A stretch of DNA of 64,000 nucleotides from Excoecaria cochinchinensis (taxonomy: Eukaryota > Streptophyta > Magnoliopsida > Malpighiales > Euphorbiaceae), in assembly GCA_947683425.1 (NCBI GenBank), contig CANTUQ010000008.1, positions 186,001 through 250,000 on the forward strand, written 5' to 3'. The position numbers and the translations under genes were made by a program. Positions within the stretch are counted from its first letter, which is position 1. The number at the start of each line of letters is the position of its first letter. Of the stretch, positions 43,158-58,320 are shown one piece after another. The notes beneath the pieces were generated by a model that was not told the DNA's origin, ran no database searches, and saw only the letters and a program-made list of their open reading frames with translations.

Positions 43158-45423
43158 TGTGACGCGCGCCGGATCCCGAGCGCCGCCCTTTCGGACCGCC
43201 CGCACGTGGGCGATCGGGGCATTTGCGGGTCCGTTGACATCTTGCGATAAATCGCAAGTGCGTCTATGTTGGGCAACAAGGAGGTATCATGGAGTCGCCA
43301 TCCAATAGAACATTGGGAAAGTTTCTCTCGCCTCGGAGAGCCTAAGACTTGCGCATTTTATCCATATTGGGCCATGAGGCCTAGGATTAGCGCTAAAGCC
43401 TCGTGACCCAAGAAGTATTTTGGAGGATAACCTCTAACCTCTCGAGCCCAAAGACCAGAGCTGGGTCCGGGATTTCTCATCTATTTCTACCTCGATTAAT
43501 TTATGATCAAATTTTAATTATCATTAATTCGCTCTCTCTCCACACGATGCAATTTTAATCTAAAAGCGCATTTATACATGTTAGGAAAACCATAAATTAG
43601 CAAGTAAAGCAATGAATTACAATAATACAAGGAGCGGAATACAACTCCCTTTTAAAAGTGCAAACATGCATAAAACCGGGGAATTTATTAATCATGAGGA
43701 CTTTGGTCCCCGCATGCACAATTAAAGAAAATATTCTGGATGTGATGATCTTATTTGGGATGAAAACTGGGACATTGGTCCCGCTTTATTAGGAAAGATC
43801 CAAGTTAATTTAGTAAAAATATTTTGGTGATTTTTATTTTGGTGCGCATAAGAAAACGTTTTATTTAATGAATATATACAAGGCAATGTAAATAAAATGG
43901 GAATTAAAAATGTATAAAGAAAATACCAAACCCCGCAACTCCTCCTTCAACGTGCATGGATGCTCAATTGAAAGTAAAAACAATGATGTGCAACCAAAAA
44001 TAAAACAAAAGAAATTCATGTTAGTGATTAAGCCAACAAAATAATATGACATAAAAAGATAATATGTACCATGACAATATAATATGCATAAAATAATCAT
44101 GATGTAATTTAACATGCATAGAATAGTTAAGATGCAATTTAACATGCATAGAATAATTAAGATGCAATTTAACATGCATAAGATGAGAAAGTATCATGGC
44201 ACATGCAACTTATTAATATTAGTAATTAACGTGCATGGAAAATTAGTGACAATCAATTTTACTATAGTTAAGACATGAATTAAAAATGTAACATGAGAAT
44301 AACACAACTTAACATGCATGACTAGCATAAAATAATGATTATAACACTCATACATGCAAAAGAAAGCATAATAATAAACATGATATAGCATTAATAAATT
44401 AAAGGTATGTACAACCTAAAACATGCATAATTACATGAACAAAGAATAATTTGATATATAAAAAAAATAATAGAATTTAAAAAGCTTATTTGTTATATGA
44501 ATAATTGAAGATAAAAAAATAAGAAGAAGAATATGGAGACTAAGAGAATTTACATGTTTGATATGTTAATTGGAAGCCAAAATAAATGAAATTAACAAGA
44601 GAATTAATGAGTAAAGCCAAGAATAATTACCCTCAAATTCAGTTTTGAAGAATTGAAGATAGAAGTGTTGAATTCCTTGTCTTCTCTTGTGAAAATCCTT
44701 AGAAAATAGCTTGAAAACTTGAAGAAAAGCTCTTGGAAACAAGTGTGTAAGATGGATTTTTTTCTCTCAACTCAAAGCTCCAAAATTCAGTTTTTTCTCT
44801 CCAAAATGTTCTTTACTCGTCCTCCCTTTTTTCTGAATTTTTCTAGTGTTTTAACCCTCAAAAACTACCAAAAAAACCCCAAAAACCGTCCAAAAACGGT
44901 TGAAAATCGAGTGGGGGTCGAAAATGGGCGAAGTGGGCAAAATGGGGGCGATTTTGGCGATTTCCGCGCGCCTCGCGCAGGTCTCCGCACGGAGTTGCGC
45001 GGAACTTCCGCGCACGTCGTGCGCGGAGCGAGCGACGCCCAAGGCGTCGCTCGCGCAAAACGACCGACGCCAAGGGCGTCGGTCGCGCGGAGCGCGCGCT
45101 CCGCACACGTAAATTGGCGACGGCTTCGGCCGTCGCCCTTCCGTCGCTAAATTTTTCCCCTATTTTCCACTTTTCAACATTTTTCCATCATTTTTCACCT
45201 TTTTTTTTTTTTTTATAAAATACCACCAATCTAAAACACACTTTTTCTCCTCCAAAATAATTTAAAAAAATATTTTTAAAATATTTTTAAAATACCCTTT
45301 TTACTCACCGAAAAGACAAGGAAAATCACTTCTGAGCTCCAATCTTTTTGCCTATAAGCCGGCATAGCTAAATTTCATCATCGGGTAATCCTGATCAAGG
45401 CTACTCGGGACCCGGTGTCTACA
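43158..45423 (-). repeat. Element B 5' LTR
   Basis: 2266 bp. It matches 31611-33884 with roughly 20 substitutions by eye, many in CG or CHG context, and a different poly-T length. The hairpin island is at 44963-45147. Confidence 0.93.
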
Positions 45424-45424
45424 G

Positions 45425-46954
45425 ATGGCTGCTGTAGAGTTGAGAGAACTCAAAACTCAACTACAAGAGCTATTGGATAAGGGGTTTATTCGACCCAGCA
45501 TATCTCCTTGGGGAGCTCCGGTTCTGTTTGTTAAGAAAAAGGATGGGTCCTTGCGGATGTGTATCGACTATAGGTAAATCAACAAAGTCACAGTGAAGAA
45601 CAAGTGTCCCTTGCCTAGAGTCGAGGATTTGTTTGATTAGCTTCGAGGTGCGAGTGTCTTTTCGAAGATTGATCTCCGATCGGGTTATTATTAGCTGCGA
45701 GTTCAGGATGCAGACGTGGTTAAGACTGCATTTCGGACTCGGTATGGCCACTATGAGTTCCTTGTGATGCCGTTTGGTTTGACCAATGCTCCAGCGGCTT
45801 TTATAGATTTGATGAATCGAGTGCTTAGGCCATACTAAGACCGGTTTGTAGTAGTGTTCATTGATGACATCTTGGTGTATTCCAAGGATGAGAGAGAGCA
45901 TGAAGAGCATCTTCGATTGGTTTTGCAAGTATTGAGAGAGCATCGGTTGTTTGCCAAGCTTAGCAAGTGTGATTTTTGGCTTCTGGAAGTGTCATTCTTG
46001 GGTCATATTGTTTCAGCTAGGGGTATTCAAGTGGATCCGGCCAAGATTGAGGCGATAGTTGATTGGAAAGCGCCTAGGAATGTTCAGGAAGTGAGGAGTT
46101 TTCTCGATTTGGCAGGTTACTACCGTCGGTTTGTTAAAGGTTTTTCAGTGATTGCTGCTCCGATGACTAGGTTGTTGAGAAAAGGGGTTAGCTTTGAATT
46201 GTTAGATAAGTGCCAGGCTTGTTTTGAGCAGTTGAAGAAGTTGCTAGTCGAGACTCCTATACTTACTAAACCCATCTCGGGTAAAGAGTTTATCATGCAT
46301 AGTGATGCTTCGGGTGTTGGTCTTGGATGTGTGCTGATGCAAGAAGGTAAGGTCGTGGCTTATGCTTCTCGGCAGTTGAAGTCGCATGAGAGGAATTATC
46401 CGACGCATGATTTAGAGTTGGCGGCTATGATCTTTGCTTTGAAGATTTGGCGGCATTATCTGTATGGGGACAAGTGTAGGATCTTAATGGACCATAAGAG
46501 TTTGAAGTATCTCCTCACGCAAAAAGAGTTGAATATGAGGCAGCGCCGTTGGCTTGAGTTGTTTAAGGACTACGACTGCATTTTGGATTACCACCCGGGT
46601 AAGGTCAATGTAGTCGCGGATGCGTTGAGTCGAAAGTCAGTTTCAGCCTTGCTTTTGAGGTTTGATTCAGATGGAGCATTGATTGCTCAGTTGAGAGTGA
46701 AGCCTACCTTAAGACAGAGGATTGTGGATGCTCAGAAGGATGATGAGAGGCTACAACGGATTGTACAAGAGGTCAGATCGGGCAAGCAGTCAGATTTCTC
46801 AGTTCGGGAAGGAGTGTTGATGTATAAAAACCACTTGTGTGTGCCTGAGATTGAGGAGTTGAGGAAACAGCTGTTGAGTGAGGCATATAGTACGGTTTTT
46901 ACTATGCATCCTGGTAGTGAGAAGATGTATTGGGACATGAAGCAATTTTATTAG
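45425..46954 (+). pseudogene. Element A reverse transcriptase and RNase H
   Basis: It resumes the frame of 29771-31610 after element B. RT shows LLDKGFIRPSISPWGAPVLF, VKKKDGSLRMCIDYR, YEFLVMPFGLTNAPAAF and the catalytic VVFIDDILVYSKDE (F/V-IDD). RNase H has EFIMHSDASGVGLGCVLMQ and HDLELAAMIFALKIWRHYL. The linker YHPGKVNVVADALSRKS follows. Stops are TAA 45575, TAG 45638, TAG 45692, TAA 45836 and TAG 46952. From 45839 on, 371 codons are open. There is no frameshift. Confidence 0.93.
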
Positions 46955-47992
46955 TCCGGTATGAAGAGAGATATTGTGGATTTTGTGTCCAAGTGCTTGA
47001 CATGTCAGCAGGTAAAGGCCGAGCATCAAGTTCCTTTGGGATTGCTTACGCCTTTATCCGTTCCTAAGTGAAAGTGGGATGATATCGCCATGGACTTTGT
47101 ATCTGGTTTGCCTTTGACTCAGAGGAAGCATGACTCAGTTTGGGTAATAGTGGATCGGCTTACGAAGTCAGCTCACTTTCTGCCAGTTAGAGTTGACTAC
47201 CCCATGGATAGGTTGGCCAGTATTTATGTGGATGAGATAGTCAGGTTACATAGTGTGCTATTATCCATAGTATCAGATCGGGACCCGAGGTTTACATCCA
47301 AGTTTTGGAAGGAGTTGCAAAGAGCATTGGGTACCAAGTTGAACCTCAGTACAGCGTTTCATCCTCAGACAGATGGTCAGTCAGAGCAGGTCATTCAGAT
47401 TTTGGTGGATATGTTGTGGGCGTGTGCTTTGGATTTTTCGGGTAGTTAGGACTGATATGTGTCGCTTATGGAGTTTGCCTACAACAATAGCTATCAATCA
47501 AGCATCGGTATGGCACCGTATGAGGCTTTGTATGGATGACAGTGTAGGACTCCGGTTTGTTGGACCGAGCTATCCGAGCGTTCAGTGATTGGCCCAGAGT
47601 TGGTTAGGGATACAGAAGAGAAGATCAGAGTTATGCAGTGGAATCTGACGGCGGCTAAAGATTGACAAAAGTCTTATGCCAATCTGAAGAGGAAAGATAT
47701 GCAGTTTGAGGTCGGGGACAAGGTTTTCCTTAAAGTTTCGCCTTGGAGAAGAGCGCTTCGGTTTGGTAAGAAAGGCAAGCTTAGTCCTCGCTTCATTAGT
47801 CCTTATGAGATTTTGGTTAAGGTTAGTCCGGTAGCCTATAGATTGGCTTTACCGATGGAGTTGGTGAAGTTGCACGATGTTTTTCATATTTCGATGCTTC
47901 ATCGATACAGATCAGATTCGTCACATGTTCTGTCAGTTCAGGATGTCCAAGTGCAACTAGATTTTTCTTATGATGAGGAACCGAGAGCCATC
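46955..47992 (+). pseudogene. Element A integrase
   Basis: It stays in the frame of the RT. It contains the zinc-binding end (MHPGSEKMYWDMKQFY, VSKCLTCQQVKAEHQ), the core with MDFVSGLPL, WVIVDRLTKSAHFLPVR, IVSDRDPRFTSKFW (catalytic D) and FHPQTDGQSEQVI (catalytic E region), and the C-terminal FEVGDKVFLKVSPWR and GKLSPRFISPYEIL. Stops are TGA 47069, TAG 47447, TGA 47453, TGA 47537 and TGA 47663. Each is one transition from a W, Q or R codon expected at that place in the family. Confidence 0.92.
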
Positions 47993-48205
47993 CTAGCTCG
48001 AGAAGTTAGACAACTGAGGAGTAACCAAATCCCATTGGTAAAAGTGTTATGGAACCATCATGAAGTCGAGGAAGCGACTTGGGAACCAGAAGAGTCGATG
48101 AGAGCTCAGTATCTGCATTTGTTCAGTTCAGGTGAGAATTTCGAAGACAAAATTTTTCTTAGTAGGGGAGAGTTGTCACACCCCGTTTGCCCCTTAGTAG
48201 AATGA
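47993..48205 (+). pseudogene. Element A chromodomain and C-terminus
   Basis: The end of the pol frame reads ILAREVRQLRSNQIPLVKVL, then WNHHEVEEATWEPEESMRAQ, a chromodomain-type tail. In chromoviruses it guides integration to heterochromatin by binding modified histones. The frame runs through the purine tract and stops at 48203, inside the LTR. Confidence 0.88.
48159..48173 (+). other. Element A polypurine tract
   Basis: CTTAGTAGGGGAGAGT-type sequence directly before the 3' LTR. Confidence 0.85.
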
Positions 48206-50601
48206 GCCATCTGTGTGTGCATGCATTGAGTGTGTTTTGGCATGTCATAAGGGTATTTTGGGTAAAATATATGTTTTAAGGGTTTTGTTAGCATATGGAC
48301 GCATGTATGGCATTAGAGTGTGAATCAGTTGGGTTACATTTGAGTGTATTACTCACATGGTTGTAGGGTATGAGTAGTTGAGTTGTGATTGTGTGCTTTA
48401 TTTACACATTGGTAGGGTGTGCATTAGTTGGGAGTGCATTGTGTGTGAGTAGGGTATGCTTGCTGGGTGTGAGTGGTTAGTTTCCACCAATAGAAAAATG
48501 ACAAGTGTTAGGGTTAGGAAAAAGATGAGTTAAGTAGGAAGGAAAATTGGGAAAGGCAAAATTCATTTCCTTTTTCCCGATTTTTCATCTCCCTTGTCTC
48601 ATCTTCTTCCTTTGCTCTTCTTTAGAAGCCCTAGTCTTGATTCAAGTTACTGTTGGTGGAAATTACTCATCTCCTTGCATCCCTTTGGTAAGTTATGGCA
48701 TTTTTCATCTTGTTTTCCCTTTTATTCATCTTCTTCTTCTTGATTTCTGGGTTTAGATTTAACTTAGGGTTTGTATTTTGGGTGTTCTTTGGTGTGTTGT
48801 GCTTAGCTGAGCCTCCTCGCGATCCCAAGGGAAAAGAGAAGGCAGGGAGTAGTGGAACTAAGTGACTAGAGCTTCAGATCTTCAGGTTTGGGAATCTCTG
48901 TATTTTAATGCTTTGTGTATGTTGTGAAATGTTGATTTATTTGGTTGATAATTGAATGGGTTATGCGTTGCATGTTGTAAAACTACTATGAGTTTGATTT
49001 GATTCAAATTGTGCTTCTGAATTTTAAGGTGATGGAAAGCAACGTGATGGGAATGAGCTTACTGTCATTTTTCTGGGTTCTGGAATTTTGGGATTCTGAT
49101 TAACTTAATCTGTGTTTTGAGTGAGTAATTGTTGAGGAGAGTGTTTATAAATTGTTTACTTTGGTTTTGCGTGCTTGGGGAAGCTGATTTCAGGTGAGAT
49201 TGAATTTTAAGATGGGATGATTTTCTGGGAATTCTGGGTTTTGTGCTTTTTTCACGATATTGGGTTTCAAATTACGATGTCAGGGACGAGAGAGCAGGAG
49301 CGCAAGTCATGCTTTAGGAGCACAACTCGCGCTCCCTGAGAGAGCAGGAGCACGAGTCGTGCTCCTGGACACGAGTCGTGCTCTAGGAGCACAACTCGCA
49401 CTCCCTTAGCTGGGAGCAGGAGCACGAGTCGTGCTCCTCAGCACGACTCGTGCCCCTCAGGACTCAAGGAGCACGAGTAGTGTTCCTCAAGCACGACTTG
49501 TGCCCCTCTAGGCCTCTGCCCCTTCTGTTTTTATCAAACGTATTTGGGTCTTTCTCAATCCTTTTTCTTCTGTTTTGAGTTCTTTAGCCTTCATTTATGT
49601 GCTATTAAAGTGCAAATGATATAATTGGTATTTTAACTTAGCCAAATAATAAGTAATGTATACGATATTGCATGTTATAGGTTGTTGAATGATATTGGGT
49701 TATGCATGTCTTATTTATGATTCCCTGTTATGAATGTGAGTATAATTATGTGTTACACTTGGAAGTATGATCTGAATGATGCATGTCCTGCTAGAGTCAA
49801 GTAGGTGGATAGTTAGGCATGCCTAATAGAGTATTTAGCAGCAGCCTCAGTTCAGTTTGGACCCCGATCAGGTCCCCGTTTGGTTCCTCGCGAACCCTCA
49901 GTATTTGGATCTTGTTTAAGATCCCTCAGTAAAAATGTTTTGAATGTGACACAATGAAATGGTTTTTCGATTCGTACCCGTAAGGTACTGTCTGTATACT
50001 CGTTATCCACTATCATGAGTCAGCAGGTATTATGTGTTCTATTTGCTTTGTTTGCTCCGATATGATTATACGAATGTTATATTCGATTGAGTATAATTAT
50101 GAGATGTATATTCAGTTAATATGAATATGAGATGCGGAATGTATGGCCTTAACATGTAAGCATGTTTATATATATACTATGCTATGGATATTTGCATATG
50201 CCATTATGAATATGTTATGCCTTGACGACCATTGTGAATGGCCGTCCATATTATTTGTGTATTTTCCCACTAAGAGTTTATCGCTTAGCACGGTGTTTCT
50301 ACCCGTGCAGGTGCGGAGGATGTTTTGCTTTGGGAGAGTCTCCGCGAGTCAAGCCAACACAGGAGGGATTAGTGTTAGGTCTTTATTCTTTTTATAGTAT
50401 GATGACTCTTTTTGTAATAGAACTCTCTTATATTTATGTTTTGTAATAGCTTTCGCAATTGTATATTTTGGATATATTATCTTTTGTATCAGCTAGTTTG
50501 ATCAGAACATTATTGTAATGGTTTTGTTATATTAATGTATGATCCGCTATTGCTTCTATTTCCCTTAAAGTTTTTATTTATCTCGTACTTCTGTATGTAT
50601 G
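48174..50601 (+). repeat. Element A 3' LTR, cut by element C
   Basis: It matches 27089-29527 and stops within CTGTATGTATG, where element C begins. The palindrome cluster is at 49298-49505. Confidence 0.92.
49298..49505. repeat. Palindrome cluster in the element A 3' LTR
   Basis: The same nine near-palindromic sites as at 28226-28444, with different point changes, so the cluster predates insertion. Confidence 0.83.
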
Positions 50602-53192
<2,591 letters not shown>

Positions 53193-53193
53193 G

Positions 53194-53210
53194 TGGCGAC
53201 TCCACTAGGG
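53194..53210 (+). other. Element C primer binding site
   Basis: TGGCGACTCCACTAGGG, one base after the LTR; it differs from element B at one position. Confidence 0.83.
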
Positions 53211-53964
53211 AAATTAGAGACTTCCCTTCGAAAATACCTTGGCTAAAATTTATAATTGAGTTTTAATTTAAAATTTCATCCCTTTTCGAAAATGCATTTG
53301 CATATCATTAGAGCCTTAGATTTATGCTAGTTTGGTCCCTTTTCTAGCCCCGGTGCGTTCCCGAAGCACGACCCTATTTTCACTCAATTTAGGAAAGTGT
53401 TAAGGATAATCACCAGCCCAAGCCTCGTACCTTATGGTATATCAAATGGTGACCCAATCGGTCATTATGCTTGTGATGAACTAGACCCGTTGGCAGGGAC
53501 CATGCTTGGGTAGCCCTAAAGTATCAATACCTTTGACCAAAGCTCATATAATGGCAATAGATACTTCCCCTATGTGGTATGAACCGTAATACCTTGCTTG
53601 CTATATGGATCATTTTGTATTGGAGAAACCCTAATAATCTGATTGGTCACCTAATCAAAGGCTTTCATGCCCAGATAGGTCCATGTCAACTTATTCGGAC
53701 TGCCTAAATACATGATGGTCAAAACAACCATACGTATGTACATTAGATAGAAGAGGTTATGCTGCCAATTTTTTCATCGTGCACCGTACGCATCCAATGG
53801 GTTCCCCGTTAACCCTTGGATAAAGCCCACCTAGGGAAGAGACTATACTACCTCGTGTGTGGGAGAGATAAGGTTGGAAGGATCTATTTGCTTGCATGTG
53901 TTTGTCTATGCTGCATCAGCACGACCATGCATTGCATTTCAATCATGCATCATCCTAACGAGAT
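53211..53964 (+). other. Element C 5' leader
   Basis: Non-coding and collinear with the leader of element B (for example CCCGGTGCGTTCCCGAAGCA in C). No gene is seen. Confidence 0.65.
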
Positions 53965-56586
53965 GTGTTTTTTTCAGCCATCATAGATTCTCCTGGGTGG
54001 TTTAGGGGTCCCGACTGTCGGTTGAGAAGGATTCCACTCTTGGGGTTACCAGAGCTAGTGACATATCAGAGCTCAGATTCTCTTTCAGAGGGTAGTGAGA
54101 CTTTCTCTTCGGAATCATCAGCTGATACAAGTATGTCTAATCCAGGCAGTGGGTCTGATGCAATCCGGGCGTTGATCGCCGAAGAAGTGGGAAGAAGAAT
54201 GGAGGAGTTTGAGGCCAGAATGATGGCCATGATGGGCAACCTTGCAACAACCTTAGCTCCACTTACAGGGCAACAAGCTGCTGCTCCTATAAGGGGGCAA
54301 GATGAACAAGGGGCTGTGAGAGAGGACCCCCCTGCTGTAGCTGACCCACATGTAGTTGAGCAAAGAGCACCAGCACTTGTAGAGCGTAGAGAAGGACCTA
54401 GGTCTGAGGTTGACTTATGGGAAGAGGAGCAAGAGGAATAAATGGTAGCAAAGGGAAAGTCACCCAAGCTGGAGGAAGCAATGTGGAGGAAGATGGAGGA
54501 GAAATTTGAGGCTATGACCAGGATGATGACGATTGGAAGGGGAATGAATCCCGAGGATCGAGAGCTCGATGGTGATGATCTGATCCCCCAGAACTTCAAG
54601 ATGCCTGATATCCCAAAATTTGATGGCACTTCTGACCCTGCTGCACACATCAAGCAGTATTCACTAGTCATGAAAGGGACAACTTTAACGAGAAAGCAGA
54701 AGATAGAGTACTTTTGCTTGAGTCTCACAGGAGCCACCGTCGATTGGTATCATGGGTTGGACAGGAGGTCCAAAGAAGATTGGGACTTATTGACTGGGGA
54801 GTTCCTTAAGCAATATGATTGCAGTACTCACATGGAGGTCACACTTAAGGATCTAGAGCTACTACAGCAGAAGGCTGGGGAGTCTTTCCATGAGTATCTT
54901 ACTCGGTGGAGAAACCGGGTTATGGAAATGAAGCGCAAGCCTGATACTTCTGATCAGATCTGATTATTCATTCGAAATGCCAGCCCATATCTGAGAGATG
55001 GACTTAAAATGAAAGGGCTGAAAGATTGGGAGTCCTTGAAGGACATTGCTATAGAGGCAGAAGGAGAGTATATGGCCAGAAGGGCAAGCAGTGAGGCTTA
55101 TGCCAAGAAGGGCTACAGTAGTCAAGGTGCAACCAAGTCAACTAGTTCCAGCAGTGGTAATAGAAATGGAAAGATAGCTGAGGTGTCGGCAACAGGAATG
55201 AATCAGAGGTACTTCTTGAATTTGGGTAGGCCTTTATCTTGGGTACTGAAGAGATTGATGAAGGAGGGGAAGCTACAACCCCTACCACCTAGGCCAGCTA
55301 GGACCCAATGGGAGCCAGGGCATAAAGAGCATGAATACTGTGCCTTTCACCAGCATACCGGGCATCTGACAGACAATTGTTATAGGCTGAGGCACCAGAT
55401 ACAGGATCTGATCGATAGTAAGCAGATCACCGATCCTGAAAAGAGAGAAAGCAAGAAGAAGGCTAATTTCAATGCTGTGCCACCACCTGTCTTTATGGTT
55501 GGGTCTAGCCTACCAGAATGGTATGTGATGCAGGATTTATATGGAAACCAGTACGTCGCTATCACTCGCCCTGAGGCAAGTGAAGAAGGGATTCCCGTGG
55601 CGGCAATAGACTGTTGGTCCACTAGTGAGAGTGGAGATGAAGAAGATGAAGAGAAAGATGGAGAATTCGCGGATCCATGGGATTCGGAAGAGGAGGAAAG
55701 AGTTGAGGCTGTAATAAAAAGTAGGAGAGTGGTCCCAGAAGTTGAGAAGCCACATGACCCAGCGCAATCACCTGCAGAAAAGGAGCCGGAAGAAAGTGCC
55801 ATAGTGAAGCAGCTGAAAAAGACCACGACTCAGATATCAATTTGGGACCTTTTGAGACAGTCCCCCTCCCACAGACAGAAGTTGGTTGAGGCATTAAGTG
55901 AGTCCACTATAGCCACTACAATTTCTCCATCTGAGCTGCTAGACCTTGTAAAAGGGGGATTCGGAGAGAAACTGGTTTTTTCTGACGCAGACTTACCGGT
56001 AGAGGGCCGCAATCACAATCGGCCGCTGTACATCAAGGCTCAAATTAATGACAAGCATACCACTTGTGTTATGGTTGATGATGGCTCATCCATAAATGTT
56101 TGCCCTCTAGTTGCACTTCAAGCTTTTGGGCTAAATGAAAGCATGTTGAGCAAGTCTGATTTAACCATCACAGCCTATGACAATTCTCGAAGACAAGCAT
56201 TGGGAACTTTCAGAGCTCTAGTTAGGACTGGGCCTATTAAGACGGAGGCAGATTTTGTGGTTTTGCCTATCCCAGCCAATTTCTCAGCCTTACTTGGAAG
56301 GCCATGGTTCCATAAATTGGGAGGAGTGCCCTCTACCCTACACCAAATGATTAAGATACCTCATGAAGGAGAGGTGGTGACTATTAAAGCAGCTAGAGAA
56401 AACCAAGTGTCTGCCTTGGGGATCTCTAATCAGCCATTCAGTGGTTTTCATATATCGATGATAGGAGAGGAGCAGGGCTTGGCAGATAGTCCTCAAGTGG
56501 TGAATATGATGAAGAAGATGCACTTTCTCCCAGGGGCTGGTCTGGGTAAAAACTCGCAAGGGCTGCAGGATGTTATCACCACATAG
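53965..56586 (+). pseudogene. Element C gag and protease, three in-frame stops
   Basis: One frame runs from 53965 to 56586 with stops TAA 54439 and TGA 54961 inside and TAG 56584 at the end. The gag core is at 54650-54960 (YFCLSLTGATVDWYHGLDRR, FLKQYDCSTHMEVTLKDLEL). A histidine/cysteine stretch (YCAFHQHTGHLTDNCYRLRH) resembles a degenerate zinc finger. The protease has CVMVDDGSSINVCPLVALQA. The start of the G-patch (PGAGLGKNSQGL) precedes the last stop. Identity to element B is high throughout. The likely gag start is the ATG of MSNPGSGSDAIRALI, matching B. Confidence 0.92.
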
Positions 56587-57063
56587 GGCCAGAAAGATCG
56601 GAAGGGTCTGGGCTACAAAGGAGAGCATGGTAAGAAGAAAGTGTCGGAGAAAATTCACCACATTTTAGAGAGTTTTGTTCCCTAATCTTGGATCTGTGCT
56701 TACACGGGAGAGGAGGAGCCTCTATGGGTAGATGGAAAGATTGTTACGGGGTTTGAAATCTTTAATGATATCTTCGACTGGGATGTTGAAGTTATCAAGT
56801 CCGCAGAGAACTTTTAGGATGAGGAGACTCAGTGCAGCGTCTGGGATAGGGATGAGCCTGAGGAGATTGTTACTGATAAGCTGTTAGCTACCAGTTTGAA
56901 AGGAAAGGAAAAGATGGTAGAGTCAGAGCTAGAGATTGAAGATTTGGAGATCTCATTGGAGATAGTTGAAAAGCCTCCACCAAGCCAAGAAGTTAAAGCC
57001 CAATTGGCTGCAGCATCATCATAGACAGGGGATGAAGACAATAGTTATTTAGATAATATTTTT
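56587..57063 (+). pseudogene. Element C linker after protease, broken
   Basis: The same frame as gag continues with the second G-patch half (DRKGLGYKGEHG) and an acidic linker (DRDEPEEIVTDKLLATSLKG). Stops are TAA 56683, TAG 56815 and TAG 57022. Confidence 0.8.
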
Positions 57064-58320
57064 ATGCCAGAACATTTTAATGACAATGTTAATGTTTCTG
57101 ATTACATCAATGAGATGAATAACTTTGCTTACTTGTGTGATGTTTCTGATGATTTCATTTCTCCTGATCATAAACATAATGCATTCATTTTTGACATTAA
57201 CTCAACTAGCACGACTGCATTTAATCTTGGAACTTTGGAGAATCCAAAGGAAATTTTGATAGCATCAGATATAACTCCTGAGGAGAGGCTAAAATTTGAG
57301 AGAATATTGAAAAAATATGAAAAAGTCTTTGCCTGGACCTACGAGGACATGCCGGGAATCGATCGAGATGTCGCCGAACATGCCATTCCAACTTACCGAG
57401 AAAGTAAACCGGTCAAGCAAAAGCTCAGAAGACTTAGGCCAGAATGGGCTCAGAAGGTGAAAGAGGAGATCCATAAGCAGATTGAGGCTAAGTTTCTACT
57501 GGAGGTTAAATACCCGACGTGGCTGGCTAATGTGGTTCCTGTGGCTAAAAAGGATGGAAAAGTTCGAGTATGTGTGGACTATCGAGACCTGAACAAAGCC
57601 TGCCCGAAAGATGATTTTCCTCTGCCTCATATTGATGTGCTGGTAGATAGTGCCGCTGCTTGCATGATGTATAGCTTCGTAGATGGATACGCAGGGTACA
57701 ATTAAATCCTTAACAAGATAGTGGATCGGATTAAGACAGCCTTCATCACCGAATGGGGTACATTTGCTTATCGGGTTATGCCTTTCGGACTAAAGAACGC
57801 GGGAGCGACCTATCAGAGGATGTCCACCAGAGTTCTCAATGATCTGATCCATAAAGAAGTGGAGGTGTATGTTGATGACATGATGATCAAGTCAGCTACC
57901 AGAGAAGGTCACTTCGAGGCCTTGGAAAAGTTCTTTCAAAGGATTAATAAATATGATCTACGCCTCAATCCCAAGAAGTTCATTTTTGGAGTTACCTCGG
58001 GTAAGCTGTTAGGCCATGTGGTAAGCCAGAGAGGAATTGAAGTAGATCCTGACAAGGTTAGGGCCATCAGAGAGATGCCAGTGCCTCAGAAAGAGAAAGA
58101 GGTTAGAAGTTTCCTGGGAAAGCTTCAGTACATCAGCCGGTTTATTGCCAAGCTGGCTTCAGTATGTGAGCCCATCTTCAAGCTTCTTAGGAAGAATCAG
58201 CCGGTGGTGTGGAATAATGATTGTCAATTGGCTTTTGATACTATTAAGGATTATCTCCTGAATCCTCCAGTTTTAAGACCACCAAGGCATGCCAAGCCAC
58301 TGATCCGTATCTGGCTATAG
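57064..58320 (+). pseudogene. Element C reverse transcriptase, one stop and a frameshift
   Basis: RT motifs: VCVDYRDLNKACPKDDFPLP and YSFVDGYAGYN, a TAA stop at 57703 (CAA in the family), then YRVMPFGLKNAGATYQRM and the catalytic YVDDMMIKSA at about 57868. It continues into PPVLRPPRHAKPLI, where one base is missing near 58305 compared with element B, so the frame ends at 58320. Confidence 0.92.

Larger units (their letters stand above)
31611..45423 (-). mobile_element. Ty3/gypsy Tat-type element B, nearly intact
   Basis: A complete 13.8-kb minus-strand element inside element A. It has two LTRs of about 2.27 kb, primer site, a leader of about 0.9 kb, one long gag-pol frame, a 3' non-coding region with two tandem arrays, and a purine tract. 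A second RNase H domain (aRNH) between RNase H and integrase, long LTRs and the TGGCGACTCCACTGGGG primer site are features of the Tat/Ogre lineage. The target duplication is GATGG. The LTRs show roughly 20 differences by eye, so it is the youngest complete element here. One stop interrupts the polyprotein. Confidence 0.94.
27089..50601 (+). mobile_element. Ty3/gypsy chromovirus (Tekay-type), element A
   Basis: Plus-strand element with LTR (27089-29650), primer site, gag, protease, RT, RNase H, integrase with C-terminal chromodomain, purine tract and 3' LTR (from 48174). Two later elements interrupt it: B at 31611-45423 in the RT, and C at 50602 in the 3' LTR. The last part of the 3' LTR would lie beyond the window. 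The domain order RT-RH-INT and the chromodomain identify a chromovirus; the LTR of about 2.6 kb and the C-terminal sequence fit the Tekay lineage. Confidence 0.9.
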
